Shown piece by piece: positions 8,646 to 16,869 of a DNA stretch of 25,360 nucleotides. The translations under genes were made by a program, and so were the position numbers. How positions within the stretch are numbered: position 1 is the stretch's first letter; every line of letters starts with the position of its first letter. Location of the stretch: the NCBI GenBank assembly GCA_016712985.1, contig JADJQA010000081.1, positions 1 through 25,360 of the forward strand, read 5' to 3'. This DNA comes from Sulfuritalea sp. GTDB lineage: Bacteria > Pseudomonadota > Gammaproteobacteria > Burkholderiales > Rhodocyclaceae. A model generated the notes under the pieces. It did no database searches, was not told the DNA's origin, and saw only the letters and a program-made list of their open reading frames with translations.

Positions 8646-9466
8646 GGACTGCTCCAGTCCACCAGCCCGAGCTGCCACGTCGCCAGCACCACGCAGCCGA
8701 AGGCGATGCGGTACCAGGCGAAGATCGTGAAGTCGTGGGTCGCGATGAAGCGTAGCAGCCAGCGCACGCAGAGGAAGGCCGAGACGAAGGACGCGACGAA
8801 GCCGACGACCCACAGGCCGAGGTCGTCCATGACCAGCAGATGGCGTTCCTTGTAGAGCTGGTAGGCGCTGGCGGCCATCAGCGTCGGTACGGCGAGGAAG
8901 AAGGAAAACTCGGTCGCAGCCTTGCGCGAAAGGCCGAACAGCAGGCCGCCGATGATGGTGGCGCCCGATCGCGAAGTGCCGGGGATCAGCGCGCAGGCCT
9001 GGGCCAGGCCGAGCTTGAACGCGTCCGCCGGGGTCAGTTCATCGACGCTCCCGATACGCACCGTGTGCTGGCGCCTTTCGGCCCAGAGGATGATGAAGGC
9101 GCCGACGATGAAGGCCGAGGCAACCGCCACCGGGTTGAACAGCGCGGCCTTGATTGCCTTGCCGAAGGCCAGACCGAGCACCGCCAGCGGCATGAAGGCC
9201 ACTGCGACGTTGAGGACGAAGCGCCGCGCCACGGGATCGCTGCCGAAGTCCGCCAGCACGCGGCCGAAACGCGCGCGGTATTCCCAGCAGATCGCCAGCA
9301 TGGCCGCGGCCTGGATCACGATCAGGAACAGCTTGCCGCGATCGTCGTTGAACTTGAGCAGGTCGCCGGCCAGAATCAGGTGACCGGTGGACGAGACGGG
9401 AAGGAACTCGGTGAAGCCTTCGACGAGACCGAGTATCAGCGCTTGCAGCAGCGGGTGGAAATCCAT
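8642..9466 (-). CDS. uppP: Undecaprenyl-diphosphatase (BacA/UppP)
   Basis: The enzyme dephosphorylates undecaprenyl diphosphate to the monophosphate, recycling the lipid carrier for peptidoglycan and other envelope polymers. It is a polytopic inner-membrane protein of 274 residues, the usual family length. The first conserved motif is LGLVEGFTEFLPVSSTGHLI, with the catalytic glutamates and the SSTGH core. The second is IPGTSRSGATIIGGLLFGL. Start ATG 9466 places this first motif near residue 15, as in known members. It heads the long minus-strand directon. The 106-base gap to the divergent HD-GYP gene should hold promoters for both. Loss of function is expected to sensitise cells to bacitracin; this is family knowledge, not seen here. 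Confidence 0.95.
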   Translation of the reverse strand: MDFHPLLQALILGLVEGFTEFLPVSSTGHLILAGDLLKFNDDRGKLFLIVIQAAAMLAICWEYRARFGRVLADFGSDPVARRFVLNVAVAFMPLAVLGLAFGKAIKAALFNPVAVASAFIVGAFIILWAERRQHTVRIGSVDELTPADAFKLGLAQACALIPGTSRSGATIIGGLLFGLSRKAATEFSFFLAVPTLMAASAYQLYKERHLLVMDDLGLWVVGFVASFVSAFLCVRWLLRFIATHDFTIFAWYRIAFGCVVLATWQLGLVDWSSP

Positions 9467-9572
9467 GGCATGGGAATAATTTTTGGCGAAAAGCGCAATT
9501 TTGCGGTAGGCTGGTGCAAGCCGCTGCACACCTGCAGGCAACGGCAGTTGGCAAAAGGCCGCCGAGTCTAGC

Positions 9573-10805
9573 ATGCTGAAAAAGATCAACATCGAACATC
9601 TGCGCGTGGGCATGCACGTTCATGAGCTCTGCGGTTCATGGATGGAGCATCCTTTCTGGCGCACCAAGTTCGTCATCAAGGATGCAGACGAGATACGGCT
9701 GATTGTCGACAGCGCCATCAAGGAGGTCTGGATCGATGTCGCGAAGGGGATCGATGTGTCTGCTCCCGCCAAAACCAGCGAGGAAGTCGCGGCAGGGGTC
9801 GATGCGGCACTGATGAATGCGGCCGTCGCCACCGGGACGCCGCTTCAGGTCGTACCACCGAAGCGGACCGCGATGTCTGAGGAACTCAAGCGTGCCGCCC
9901 GGATTTGTACCAGCGCGAAAAGCGCCGTTGTCGCCATGTTCAATGAAGTGCGCATGGGCAAGGCGATTTCCGGCGAAGCGGCGGGCGAACTGGTGGATGA
10001 GATTTCCTCCTCGGTGATGCGCAATCCCGGCGCCCTGATCAGTCTCGCGCGCTTGAAGACGGCGGACGACTACACCTACATGCATTCTGTCGCCGTCTGC
10101 GCCTTGATGGTCGCGCTGGCAGCCAGACTGGGCTTCGACGAAACACAGACGCGCGACGCCGGCATGTCCGGCCTGTTGCACGATCTGGGCAAGGCGCTGC
10201 TGCCGATGGGCGTGCTGAACAAGCCGGGCAAGCTCACCGACGAGGAATTCCGCATCATCAAGGGTCACCCCGAAGAAGGCCACCGCCTGCTGCTCGAAGG
10301 CGGTACGGTCGACGGGGTGCCCCTCGACGTTGTCCTGCACCACCACGAGAAGATCGATGGCAGCGGTTACCCGCACCGCTTGAAAGGTGAACAAATCAGC
10401 GTTTTCGCCAGGATGGGCGCGGTCTGCGATGTCTATGATGCGATTACCTCCAACCGGCCCTACAAGGCCGGCTGGGATCCGGCCGAATCGATTCGCAAGA
10501 TGACCGAGTGGTGCAATGGACACTTCGACGCGCGCATCTTCCAGGCCTTCGTCAAGAGCATCGGCATTTATCCCGTCGGCTCCCTGGTACGCATGAGCTC
10601 GGGGCGTCTTGGCGTGGTTACGGAGCAGTCCGAACGCTCCTTGCTGACACCTCGCATCAGGGTCTTCTTTTCGAGCAAGTCGATGACCCACGTTCCACCG
10701 GAGCTGATCGATCTGGCCCGGCCCGGAATCACCGAGAAGATCGTCGCCCGCGAAGACCCGCAGACCTGGGGCTTCAAGAATCTGGAACAGTTCTGGGTGG
10801 CCTAA
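9573..10805 (+). CDS. DUF3391/HD-GYP domain protein (probable cyclic-di-GMP phosphodiesterase)
   Basis: The protein has 410 residues. An N-terminal DUF3391 region covers about residues 1-100, starting LKKINIEHLRVGMHVHEL. The HD-GYP domain spans about residues 155-330. Metal-ligand motifs are visible: MHSVAV (His171), GLLHDLGKALLPMGVLNKPG (His203-Asp204), KGHPEEGH, and HHHEKIDGSGYPHRL, with the GYP signature at 265-267. FARMGAVCDVYDAITSNRPY follows. HD-GYP proteins hydrolyse cyclic-di-GMP; all expected motifs look intact, so activity is plausible. It has no membrane segment or receiver domain, so it should be cytoplasmic. It is divergent from uppP. No strong Shine-Dalgarno precedes ATG 9573. 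Its stop TAA overlaps a following ATG (TAATG). Confidence 0.92.
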   Translation: MLKKINIEHLRVGMHVHELCGSWMEHPFWRTKFVIKDADEIRLIVDSAIKEVWIDVAKGIDVSAPAKTSEEVAAGVDAALMNAAVATGTPLQVVPPKRTAMSEELKRAARICTSAKSAVVAMFNEVRMGKAISGEAAGELVDEISSSVMRNPGALISLARLKTADDYTYMHSVAVCALMVALAARLGFDETQTRDAGMSGLLHDLGKALLPMGVLNKPGKLTDEEFRIIKGHPEEGHRLLLEGGTVDGVPLDVVLHHHEKIDGSGYPHRLKGEQISVFARMGAVCDVYDAITSNRPYKAGWDPAESIRKMTEWCNGHFDARIFQAFVKSIGIYPVGSLVRMSSGRLGVVTEQSERSLLTPRIRVFFSSKSMTHVPPELIDLARPGITEKIVAREDPQTWGFKNLEQFWVA

Positions 10806-11083
10806 TGGCTCGTTTCATCAAACCGGATACCGTTCGCGGTAAACCGTGGCGCCCGGAAGACGGTCGCGCCCGCTTTTGTCAGGCTTTGCAGTTTCGCAGG
10901 TCGTTGCGGCCAACTTTCCCATGCTTCACCTCCGGGAGAGAGTTTGGGTGGGAATCTAGGTGGGACTTTGGGTGGGGTTATGGCGGACAAAATCGGATTC
11001 AACAGATTGCCACGGGAACAAAATCAAGCGGAAGCTCAGCAATGGCGGGCTTCTTCGGGCAACCTCGGACCTTGATGGACTAA
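10805..11083 (+). CDS. Possible small hypothetical protein (92 codons)
   Basis: An open frame starts at an ATG overlapping the HD-GYP stop (TAATG) and begins MARFIKPDTVRGKPWRPEDG, with fairly gene-like codons for about 20 residues. The second half is Gly/Trp/Ser-rich because it translates the G-rich tract at 10934-10977. No family is recognised. The 281-base space up to the EVE gene may instead be non-coding or a remnant. Confidence 0.22.
   Translation: MARFIKPDTVRGKPWRPEDGRARFCQALQFRRSLRPTFPCFTSGREFGWESRWDFGWGYGGQNRIQQIATGTKSSGSSAMAGFFGQPRTLMD
10934..10977 (+). repeat. G-rich repeated tract (possible G-quadruplex)
   Basis: GGG runs recur within 44 bases: GGG (10934-10936), GGGTGGG (10946-10952), GGTGGG (10959-10964) and GGGTGGGG (10970-10977). 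Unit spacing is about 11-13 bases. The runs satisfy the simple four-G-tract pattern for a quadruplex on the plus strand. The tract lies about 110 bases before the EVE gene. Confidence 0.45.
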
Positions 11084-11086
11084 GAC

Positions 11087-11557
11087 ATGCGTTACTGGCT
11101 GATGAAAACCGAGCCAGCGGTCGTGGGCATCGATCACGTGCTGGCGATGCCGAAGCAGACCGTCGACTGGTGGGGGGTACGCAACTATCAGGCGCGCAAC
11201 TTCATGCGCGACCAGATGACGGTCGGCGACGGCGTGCTGTTCTATCACTCGTCCTGCCCGCAACCAGGCATCGCCGGCCTGGCCGAGGTGACACAACTCG
11301 CCTACCCGGACCGTACCCAGTTCGATCCGGCAAGCCCTTACTTCGACCCGAAATCCACGCCCGAGAATCCGCGCTGGGTGAATGTCGACGTGCGTGTCGT
11401 GAAGAAGACGCGGCTGGTCGGCCTCGACGAGCTGCGCGCGCATCCCGAGTTGGCCAACATGCGCGCCCTGCAACGCGGCAACCGCTTGTCGATTACCCCG
11501 GTCGACCCGGCGGAATGGAAGTTCATCGTCGGGAAACTGATGAAAGCAGCGAAGTGA
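11087..11557 (+). CDS. EVE domain-containing protein
   Basis: The 156-residue protein is a single EVE domain of the PUA-like fold, at the typical length. The opening MRYWLMKTEPAVVGIDHVL and the VDWWGVRNYQARNFMRDQM segment are diagnostic. They are followed by GDGVLFYHSSC, GIAGLAEVTQLAYPD and RWVNVDVRVVKKTRLV, then LQRGNRLSITPVDPAEW near the end. EVE and YTH/ASCH relatives bind modified nucleic-acid bases; for this stand-alone type the ligand is not established. The stop overlaps the GTG start of the following permease (GTGA), so the two are probably translated together, though a functional link is not obvious. The region before ATG 11087 has no clear Shine-Dalgarno. Confidence 0.9.
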   Translation: MRYWLMKTEPAVVGIDHVLAMPKQTVDWWGVRNYQARNFMRDQMTVGDGVLFYHSSCPQPGIAGLAEVTQLAYPDRTQFDPASPYFDPKSTPENPRWVNVDVRVVKKTRLVGLDELRAHPELANMRALQRGNRLSITPVDPAEWKFIVGKLMKAAK

Positions 11558-12354
11558 GCCTCTGGTGGCTGAGCTATCCGCTACTGGGAGTTTTCGCCGG
11601 TTTCGTTGCCGGCCTGTTCGGTGTCGGCGGCGGGCTGACCATCGTGCCGCTGTTGTTCATGCTTTACACGGCGCAGGCGTTCCCCGTCGAACACAGCATG
11701 CATCTGGCGCTGGGCACCTCGATGGCGACGATCGTATTCACCTCGATCGCCAGCATGCGCGCGCATCACGCTCACGGCGCCGTGCGCTGGGACATCGTCA
11801 AGAGCTTCGCGCCTGGCCTCGTAGTCGGGACGCTGTCCGGCTCGTTTCTGGCCACGTGGGTGCCGACCCGGCCATTGGCGATGGTGTTCACCGCGATTGT
11901 CTATTACGCCTCGCTGCAGATGATGCTGGATTTCAAGCCCAAGCCGCACCGACAGTTGCCGGGAACCTTCGGCATGGTCATCGCTGGCCTGGTGATCGGC
12001 ATCGTCTCGAGCCTGGTGGCCGCGGGCGGCGGCTTCCTGACGATTCCCTTCATGGTGTTTTGCAACGTCGTGATCCACCATGCCGTTGGCACCTCCGCGG
12101 CGCTGGGTTTTCCGATTGCCGTCGCCGGTACCATCGGTTACGTCATCAGCGGCATCAAGACTCCGGGCCTGCCGGATTTCTCTCTCGGTTACGTCTATCT
12201 GCCCGGCTTCGTCGGCGTCGTCGCCATCAGCTTTCTGATGGCGCCGGTCGGCGCAAAGCTGGCGCACAAGCTGCCGGTCAAGCAGTTGAAGCGCGCCTTC
12301 GGCGGCTTTCTGGCGCTGCTGGCGACGAAGATGCTGCATGGTTTGTTGAGCTAG
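11554..12354 (+). CDS. TauE/SafE-family permease
   Basis: This polytopic membrane protein of 266 residues has about eight hydrophobic segments. The first is YPLLGVFAGFVAGLFGVGGG, with the family Gly-rich motif, followed by LTIVPLLFML. The matching second-half motif is GIVSSLVAAGGGFLTIPFMV. FCNVVIHHAVGTSAALGFPI and FLMAPVGAKLAHKLPVKQLK are also typical. TauE/SafE proteins are proposed exporters or importers of sulfonates, sulfite and other small organic anions; the substrate here is unknown. GTG 11554 was chosen because it overlaps the EVE stop and homology begins directly after it; a longer upstream frame is antisense-like. It is convergent with the SGNH hydrolase gene, 10 bases apart. Confidence 0.88.
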   Translation: MSLWWLSYPLLGVFAGFVAGLFGVGGGLTIVPLLFMLYTAQAFPVEHSMHLALGTSMATIVFTSIASMRAHHAHGAVRWDIVKSFAPGLVVGTLSGSFLATWVPTRPLAMVFTAIVYYASLQMMLDFKPKPHRQLPGTFGMVIAGLVIGIVSSLVAAGGGFLTIPFMVFCNVVIHHAVGTSAALGFPIAVAGTIGYVISGIKTPGLPDFSLGYVYLPGFVGVVAISFLMAPVGAKLAHKLPVKQLKRAFGGFLALLATKMLHGLLS

Positions 12355-12359
12355 CAGCG

Positions 12360-12388
12360 ATCGATCATGGGGCCTGCCCTGGATCGAT
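12360..12388. terminator. Possible bidirectional terminator hairpin at the convergent gene ends
   Basis: ATCGATC (12360-12366) pairs with GATCGAT (12382-12388). An inner GGG/CCC adds three more pairs across a small internal mismatch. It sits at the junction of the convergent permease and SGNH genes and overlaps the last codons of the latter. No U-tract follows, so function is uncertain. Confidence 0.3.
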
Positions 12389-13096
12389 ATGCTGGATCCG
12401 TGCAACGATGCGGCGCACGGCCTCCGCCGCCCACAGTCCATAGATTGCCGGTCCCGGATGGAAGCCGTCCGCGGCCATCGCCCGCGGATCCATCATCGCA
12501 TAACCGAGCTTGACGAATTCGGCGCTGGCGTGATTTCCGGCGAGGCTGGACAGGACGCGGTCGAAATCCCGCGCGCGGCCGCCGATATACCAGCGCAAGG
12601 GTTGCGGCAGCGCCGGAAACCGGTGCATCGGCGGCAAGCCGCTCAACAGGATGTGGCGCGCATGGAACTTGTCCCGCAGCAATGCGATCAGATTTTCCTG
12701 CCGGCGGCGCCAGTGTCCGAGCGAGCATCCGCCGGTGACATCATTGACCCCGAGCGAAGTAAGCACCACGTCGAAATGCTCGGCAGGTGTCTTTTCCAGA
12801 TGATCGAGCATGCCCGCCGTCGTCGCTCCGGTAAAGGCCAGGAGCTTCCATCTCACATGGAAGGAAGGCGCCAGTCCGGCGACGACGCGTCCAGTCAGTG
12901 CATCGTCCTGCGTTTGCGCACCGACACCCGCGGCGGCCGAATCGCCCGCCACCAGCAAGCGCAGCAGCGGTCCGCTGCCGCTGGCGCCGTCGCGTGCCCC
13001 GTCGGGCTCGGGCAACAAGGCAACTGTGCGGCGTACCCGACGCCCCTGTGCCAGCAAGACAGGAGCCAGGGCAATCGTCGCCAGCGCGTGACGCAT
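12365..13096 (-). CDS. SGNH/GDSL-family hydrolase
   Basis: This predicted serine esterase/lipase has 243 residues. Block I is LLVAGDSAAAGVGAQ, with Ser53 as nucleophile. The block III asparagine lies in VVLTSLGVNDVTGGCS, and block V Asp/His in AADGFHPGPAIYGLWA. The N-terminus (MRHALATIALAPVLLAQGRR) is hydrophobic and may be a signal peptide or membrane anchor. I chose ATG 13096 because GGAGAG precedes it at good spacing; ATG 13120, immediately after the acyltransferase stop, is possible. It is the last gene of a matB-acyltransferase-hydrolase operon. The pairing of an acyltransferase with an acyl-esterase suggests lipid remodelling or acyl-group trimming; this is inference. Confidence 0.85.
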   Translation of the reverse strand: MRHALATIALAPVLLAQGRRVRRTVALLPEPDGARDGASGSGPLLRLLVAGDSAAAGVGAQTQDDALTGRVVAGLAPSFHVRWKLLAFTGATTAGMLDHLEKTPAEHFDVVLTSLGVNDVTGGCSLGHWRRRQENLIALLRDKFHARHILLSGLPPMHRFPALPQPLRWYIGGRARDFDRVLSSLAGNHASAEFVKLGYAMMDPRAMAADGFHPGPAIYGLWAAEAVRRIVARIQHIDPGQAP

Positions 13097-13120
13097 GCTC
13101 AATTCTCTCCACCGACGCAT

Positions 13121-14023
13121 TCAGCGCCGTGCCGCTTCCAGCAGTAGCGAAATCTGCGCGTCCTTGTCCTGCCACAACTGCTGCACCCAGTGCTGGAAGG
13201 CCTCGCGCACCGCCGGATCGCCGGCATAATCGCTTTTCATCAGGTGCTCCGGCACCGGCAGGATCTGTACCCGAACGATCACCCGCTTCAGCCTGCCGCA
13301 GAGGAACTCCCAGAAGTTCGGCGCGCCGTCCGGGTAGACGATCGTGACATCCAGAATCGCCCGAAACTTGTCGCCCATGGCGTTCAACGCCAGCGCAATG
13401 CCGCCCGCCTTGGGCTTCAGCAGGTGCCGATAGGGCGATTGCTGGCGCTGGTGCTTGATTGGCTTGAAGCGCGTGCCTTCGAGAAAATTCATCACGCTGG
13501 TCGGGATCAGGGCGAACTTCTCGCAGGCCTTGCGCGTGGCCGCCTGATCCTTGCCGCGCATCTCCGGATGCAGCTTGAGGAATTCCTCGCTGTGGCGGCG
13601 CATGAAGGGAAAATCCAGCGCCCACCAGGCCAGCCCCATCACCGGCACCCAGATCAACTGCTGCTTGAGGAAAAACTTCAGCAGCGGAATGCGGCGGTTG
13701 AACAAGTGCTGCAGCACGAAAATGTCGGCCCAGGTCTGATGATTGCTGTTGACCAGGTACCAGTCGCGGGGATCCAGCCCGGCGATTCCTTCGACATCCC
13801 AGGCGGTGCGCTGGGTCAGCGCCATCCAGGCGCTGTTGCAGGAAATCCATGCCTCGGCGATGGCCACCAGCACCGGATCGATCCGCAGGCGGACGGCCTT
13901 GAACGGCAGGATCAGCTTCAGCAGCGCGAAAAACATCAGCACCGGCACCCAGAACAGCGCATTGAGTCCCAGCAGCGCCGAGGCGAGGAGCCCGATCAGC
14001 GGCGCCGGCAAGAAGTTCAGCAC
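13121..14023 (-). CDS. PlsC-like lysophospholipid acyltransferase (YihG-like)
   Basis: The membrane-bound acyltransferase of 300 residues belongs to the LPLAT superfamily. It starts with one or two hydrophobic helices (NALFWVPVLMFFALLKLILP). It then carries block I NHQTWAD (His95-x4-Asp100, catalytic) and block III NFLEGTRF at about residues 180-186. FFLKQQLIWVPVMGLAWWAL resembles E. coli YihG and related 1-acyl-glycerol-3-phosphate acyltransferases. It is expected to transfer an acyl group from acyl-CoA or acyl-ACP to a lysophospholipid at the inner membrane. Start GTG 14023 follows the matB stop by 5 bases, and the SGNH gene follows directly, making a tight operon. Confidence 0.88.
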   Translation of the reverse strand: MLNFLPAPLIGLLASALLGLNALFWVPVLMFFALLKLILPFKAVRLRIDPVLVAIAEAWISCNSAWMALTQRTAWDVEGIAGLDPRDWYLVNSNHQTWADIFVLQHLFNRRIPLLKFFLKQQLIWVPVMGLAWWALDFPFMRRHSEEFLKLHPEMRGKDQAATRKACEKFALIPTSVMNFLEGTRFKPIKHQRQQSPYRHLLKPKAGGIALALNAMGDKFRAILDVTIVYPDGAPNFWEFLCGRLKRVIVRVQILPVPEHLMKSDYAGDPAVREAFQHWVQQLWQDKDAQISLLLEAARR

Positions 14024-14028
14024 CGCAA

Positions 14029-15588
14029 TTACCTCGCACGCATCGGCGAATACTGCTGGCGCAAGACGTTCTTCTGCACCTTGCCCATCGCATTGCGCGG
14101 AAGTTCATCGACCAGATAGACCCACTTGGGCACCTTGAAGTTGGCCAGCCGGTCCTTGATCGCGGCGATGATGGAGTCCTCGCTCAGGGCGGCCCCGGCA
14201 GCGTTCTTCTGCCGCACGACCACCGCGCTGACCGCTTCGCCGAAATCGGCATGCGGCAGACCGATCACCGCGGACTCCACCACGCCGGGCATGGCGTCGA
14301 TCAGCTCCTCGATCTCCTTCGGATACACGTTGAGGCCGCCGGTGATCACCAGATCCTTCGAGCGGCCGCTGATCACCACATAGCCATCGCCATCCCAGGC
14401 GCCCATGTCGCCGGTCTTGAACCAGCCGTCGGCGGTGAATTCCTCCCTGGTTTTTTCCGGCATGCCCCAGTAACCGACGAAAACGTTGTCGCCCTTGACC
14501 TGGATGTGTCCGACAACCCCCGGTTTTGTCGCCGTGCCCGCCGCGTTGACGATCCGCAGCGCGGTGCCCGGCAGCGGAAAACCCACGGTGCCGCCGCGTC
14601 GCTCGCCATCGTACGGGTTCGACGTGAACATGCCGCCCTCGGTCATGCCGTAACGCTCGAGGATGGTGTGGCCGGTCCGCAGCTTGAACTCGTCGAAGGT
14701 CTCCTTGAGCAGCGGCGCGGAACCCGAGATGAATAGCCGGATGTTGCGGCAGGTTTCGCGGCCGAACGCGGGTTCAAGCAGCAGGCGGACGTAGAAAGTC
14801 GGCACGCCCATGAACACGGTGGACTCCGGCAGCAGCTCGATGGCGCGGCCCGCGTCGAACTTCGGCTCGAAAAACATTGCCGAGCCGTTCAGCAGCACGC
14901 AATGGCAGGCAATGAACAGTCCATGCACATGAAAGGTCGGCAGCATGTGCAGCAACACGTCGCCGGCCTGGAAATGCCAGTAGTCATGCAGCGTGATGGC
15001 GTTATGGGCGAGGTTGCCGTGGGTCAGCATCGCGCCCTTGGAGCGCCCGGTGGTGCCCGATGTATAGAGGATCGCGGCAAGGTCTGCCGCTTCCCGCACC
15101 ACCGTGGCGAAGTTGTCGGGATGCGGTGCGGCGGCATCAATCAGCGAACCCTCGCCGCTGTCATCCAGTTCCAGCACCGTGCAGTTCGCCGTGAGTCCAT
15201 CGGGCGCGCCGGCTTTTTCCGCCAGCGCATTGGCCAACTCGTCCGCCAGCGCGCGCACCTGCGGCCGACAAACGAACAGGCCGGGCCGCGCATCGCCGAG
15301 GAAGTATTCCAGTTCCTGGCGCTGATAGGCCGGGTTCAGGGGCAGGAACACCATGCCGGCGCGCAGCGCGGCAAGGTACAGCACCAGTGCCTCGGGAGTT
15401 TTTTCCACCTGGGCCGCCACGCGGTCGCCGGGCTTGAGCCCGAGCGCGACAATCAGGTTGGCCATGCGCCCCGAGGCGCGCTCGATATCGCCGTAGGTCC
15501 AGACCCGGCCATCCGAGAGGATCATGCAGGGCGCCTTGTCGGACTTGGGAAAGCGGGAAGCGAGCAGGGAATAGAGGTTTGCGTTCAT
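14029..15588 (-). CDS. matB: Malonyl-CoA synthetase (MatB), AMP-forming
   Basis: The enzyme adenylates malonate and ligates it to CoA. It has 519 residues in the ANL superfamily. The P-loop-like motif is ILYTSGTTGRSKGAMLTHGN (residues 173-192). ERYGMTEGGM, DGWFKTGDMGAWDGDGYV, SGRSKDLVITGGLNVYPKE (hinge) and PRNAMGKVQKNVLR (C-terminal catalytic lysine) are all present. The order and the start NLYSLLASRFP fit malonyl-CoA synthase better than long-chain acyl-CoA ligases, though methylmalonate or other short diacids are possible. Start ATG 15588 was chosen over upstream extension because homology begins there. A TACAAT -10-like box lies at 15619-15624 on the minus strand. It heads the acyltransferase/SGNH operon. 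Malonyl-CoA decarboxylase, its functional partner, is encoded 6 kb to the right. Confidence 0.85.
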   Translation of the reverse strand: MNANLYSLLASRFPKSDKAPCMILSDGRVWTYGDIERASGRMANLIVALGLKPGDRVAAQVEKTPEALVLYLAALRAGMVFLPLNPAYQRQELEYFLGDARPGLFVCRPQVRALADELANALAEKAGAPDGLTANCTVLELDDSGEGSLIDAAAPHPDNFATVVREAADLAAILYTSGTTGRSKGAMLTHGNLAHNAITLHDYWHFQAGDVLLHMLPTFHVHGLFIACHCVLLNGSAMFFEPKFDAGRAIELLPESTVFMGVPTFYVRLLLEPAFGRETCRNIRLFISGSAPLLKETFDEFKLRTGHTILERYGMTEGGMFTSNPYDGERRGGTVGFPLPGTALRIVNAAGTATKPGVVGHIQVKGDNVFVGYWGMPEKTREEFTADGWFKTGDMGAWDGDGYVVISGRSKDLVITGGLNVYPKEIEELIDAMPGVVESAVIGLPHADFGEAVSAVVVRQKNAAGAALSEDSIIAAIKDRLANFKVPKWVYLVDELPRNAMGKVQKNVLRQQYSPMRAR

Positions 15589-15725
15589 TTCGGTGCGGCC
15601 GGTACATGCAGTGCGCCAATTGTAGCCAAGGCGGACAAGGCGCGAGGGCATCCGGGGTCCGGTTTGGCTGGACAAGCCGTCGATTCGCGTAGAGTTCCAG
15701 TAGAGGCATTCAAGAAGGGGTTCTC

Positions 15726-16688
15726 ATGACGACATTTCAGGAGTTGCTGACGCAATCTCCGGCAGTCCTCGGTGAAGGCGCCGTCATCGAACGTTTGCGC
15801 CGCGCACCCGGTATCAGGCTCGACGACCATGTCGTCAATTCGGCACTGATTTATCAGGAATCCGGCCGCGCCGCGCTGGAGACGATCTATCGCCAATACC
15901 TGGCGATCGGCCAGCGCTACCAGTTGCCGCTGCTGCTGTCGACGCCGACCTGGCGTGCCGGACGGGAACGTATCGCGGCAGCCGGGCTGGCAGGTCGCGA
16001 CCTGAACGGCGACAACACGCGCTTTCTGGCAAAGCTGCGTGACGGCTGCGGCGATTACGCCAGACAGGTGGCAATCTGCGGCTTGATGAGTTGCCGTGGC
16101 GATGCCTACAAACCCGACGAGGCAATGAGCGCCGATGCGGCCGCCGGATTTCATGGCTGGCAGGCCGATGCGCTGGCCGCCGCCGGTGTCGATTTTCTGC
16201 TGGCGGCCACCCTGCCGGCCCTCAGCGAGGCGCTCGGTCTGGCCCGGGCACAGGCCGCCACCGGGCTCCCGTACGTGATCAGCTTCGTCGCCCGCCGTGA
16301 AGGAACGCTGCTCGATGGCACACCGCTCAGCGTTGCGATCTCTACCATCGATGCGGCCGTTACGCCACGCCCGCTGGCCTATCTGGTCAACTGCACACAT
16401 GCCTCGATCTTCCGCAGCGCCCTGCTGAACGAGCGCAATTCATCGCCGCTGGTCAAGCAACGGGTCATTGGCCTGCTGGCCAACACCGCTGCGCTCAGCC
16501 CGGAAGAACTCAACGAGCGCACTGACCTCGTCGAAGAGGCGCCTGCGGTTTTCGGAAGAAGCGTTGCCGCACTGCGCAGCGAACTGGGCATGAAGATACT
16601 CGGCGGCTGTTGCGGCACCGACCAACGACACATCGAGTGCCTGGCAAGGGCACTCGTGAGTGCACCCGACCAGGACGTTTGCGCGTAA
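15726..16688 (+). CDS. Homocysteine S-methyltransferase-family protein
   Basis: The 320-residue protein folds as a homocysteine-binding barrel. Zinc ligands are visible as NCTH near residue 222 and GGCCGTDQRHI near residue 297, giving the three-cysteine site of this family. The N-terminal GEGAVIERLRRAPG and ALIYQESGRAALETIYRQYL match the barrel entry, though the usual D-G-x-x-G motif there looks altered. Members methylate homocysteine, or use S-methylmethionine or betaine as donor; the donor is not predictable here. It lacks the cobalamin and folate modules of MetH. A Shine-Dalgarno-like AAGGGG precedes ATG 15726. It is divergent from matB, with 137 bases between. Confidence 0.85.
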   Translation: MTTFQELLTQSPAVLGEGAVIERLRRAPGIRLDDHVVNSALIYQESGRAALETIYRQYLAIGQRYQLPLLLSTPTWRAGRERIAAAGLAGRDLNGDNTRFLAKLRDGCGDYARQVAICGLMSCRGDAYKPDEAMSADAAAGFHGWQADALAAAGVDFLLAATLPALSEALGLARAQAATGLPYVISFVARREGTLLDGTPLSVAISTIDAAVTPRPLAYLVNCTHASIFRSALLNERNSSPLVKQRVIGLLANTAALSPEELNERTDLVEEAPAVFGRSVAALRSELGMKILGGCCGTDQRHIECLARALVSAPDQDVCA

Positions 16689-16747
16689 CAGGCCCGCGCC
16701 GAACGCGACCTGCCTCGGCTCGGCGTGGATATGCCGACAGCCGCGCT

Positions 16748-16785
16748 ACAGCGCTGTCATGCCCGGCCACTGAAGGGACCTTCAG
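16748..16785. repeat. Two short palindromes upstream of the toxin-antitoxin operon
   Basis: ACAGCGCTGT (16748-16757) is a perfect 10-base palindrome, and CTGAAGG-GA-CCTTCAG (16770-16785) is an inverted repeat with 7-base arms. They lie in the 181-base gap between the homocysteine methyltransferase stop and the antitoxin start. The second may act as a terminator stem, although no T-run follows. Confidence 0.35.
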
Positions 16786-16809
16786 TTCTGCCGTCCATCG
16801 GGCAGCAAC

Positions 16810-16839
16810 TTGGCGCCAAAATGGCGACAGTGATACACT
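16810..16839 (+). promoter_or_regulatory. Likely promoter/operator of the toxin-antitoxin operon
   Basis: TTGGCG (16810-16815) and TACACT (16834-16839) form a sigma70-like pair with an 18-base spacer. The -35 box is the left half of a perfect palindrome, TTGGCGCCAA (16810-16819). GGAGGT at 16859-16864 lies 5 bases before the antitoxin ATG. An autorepressor site on the -35 would be typical of toxin-antitoxin operons; binding by this antitoxin is inferred. Confidence 0.45.
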
Positions 16840-16869
16840 GAGCGCCCACAGAATTGTTGGAGGTGAATA

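Noticed and set aside
10960..11553. Long upstream extension of the TauE/SafE permease
   Set aside because: It overlaps the whole EVE-domain gene in another frame. The GTG overlapping the EVE stop gives a normal permease.
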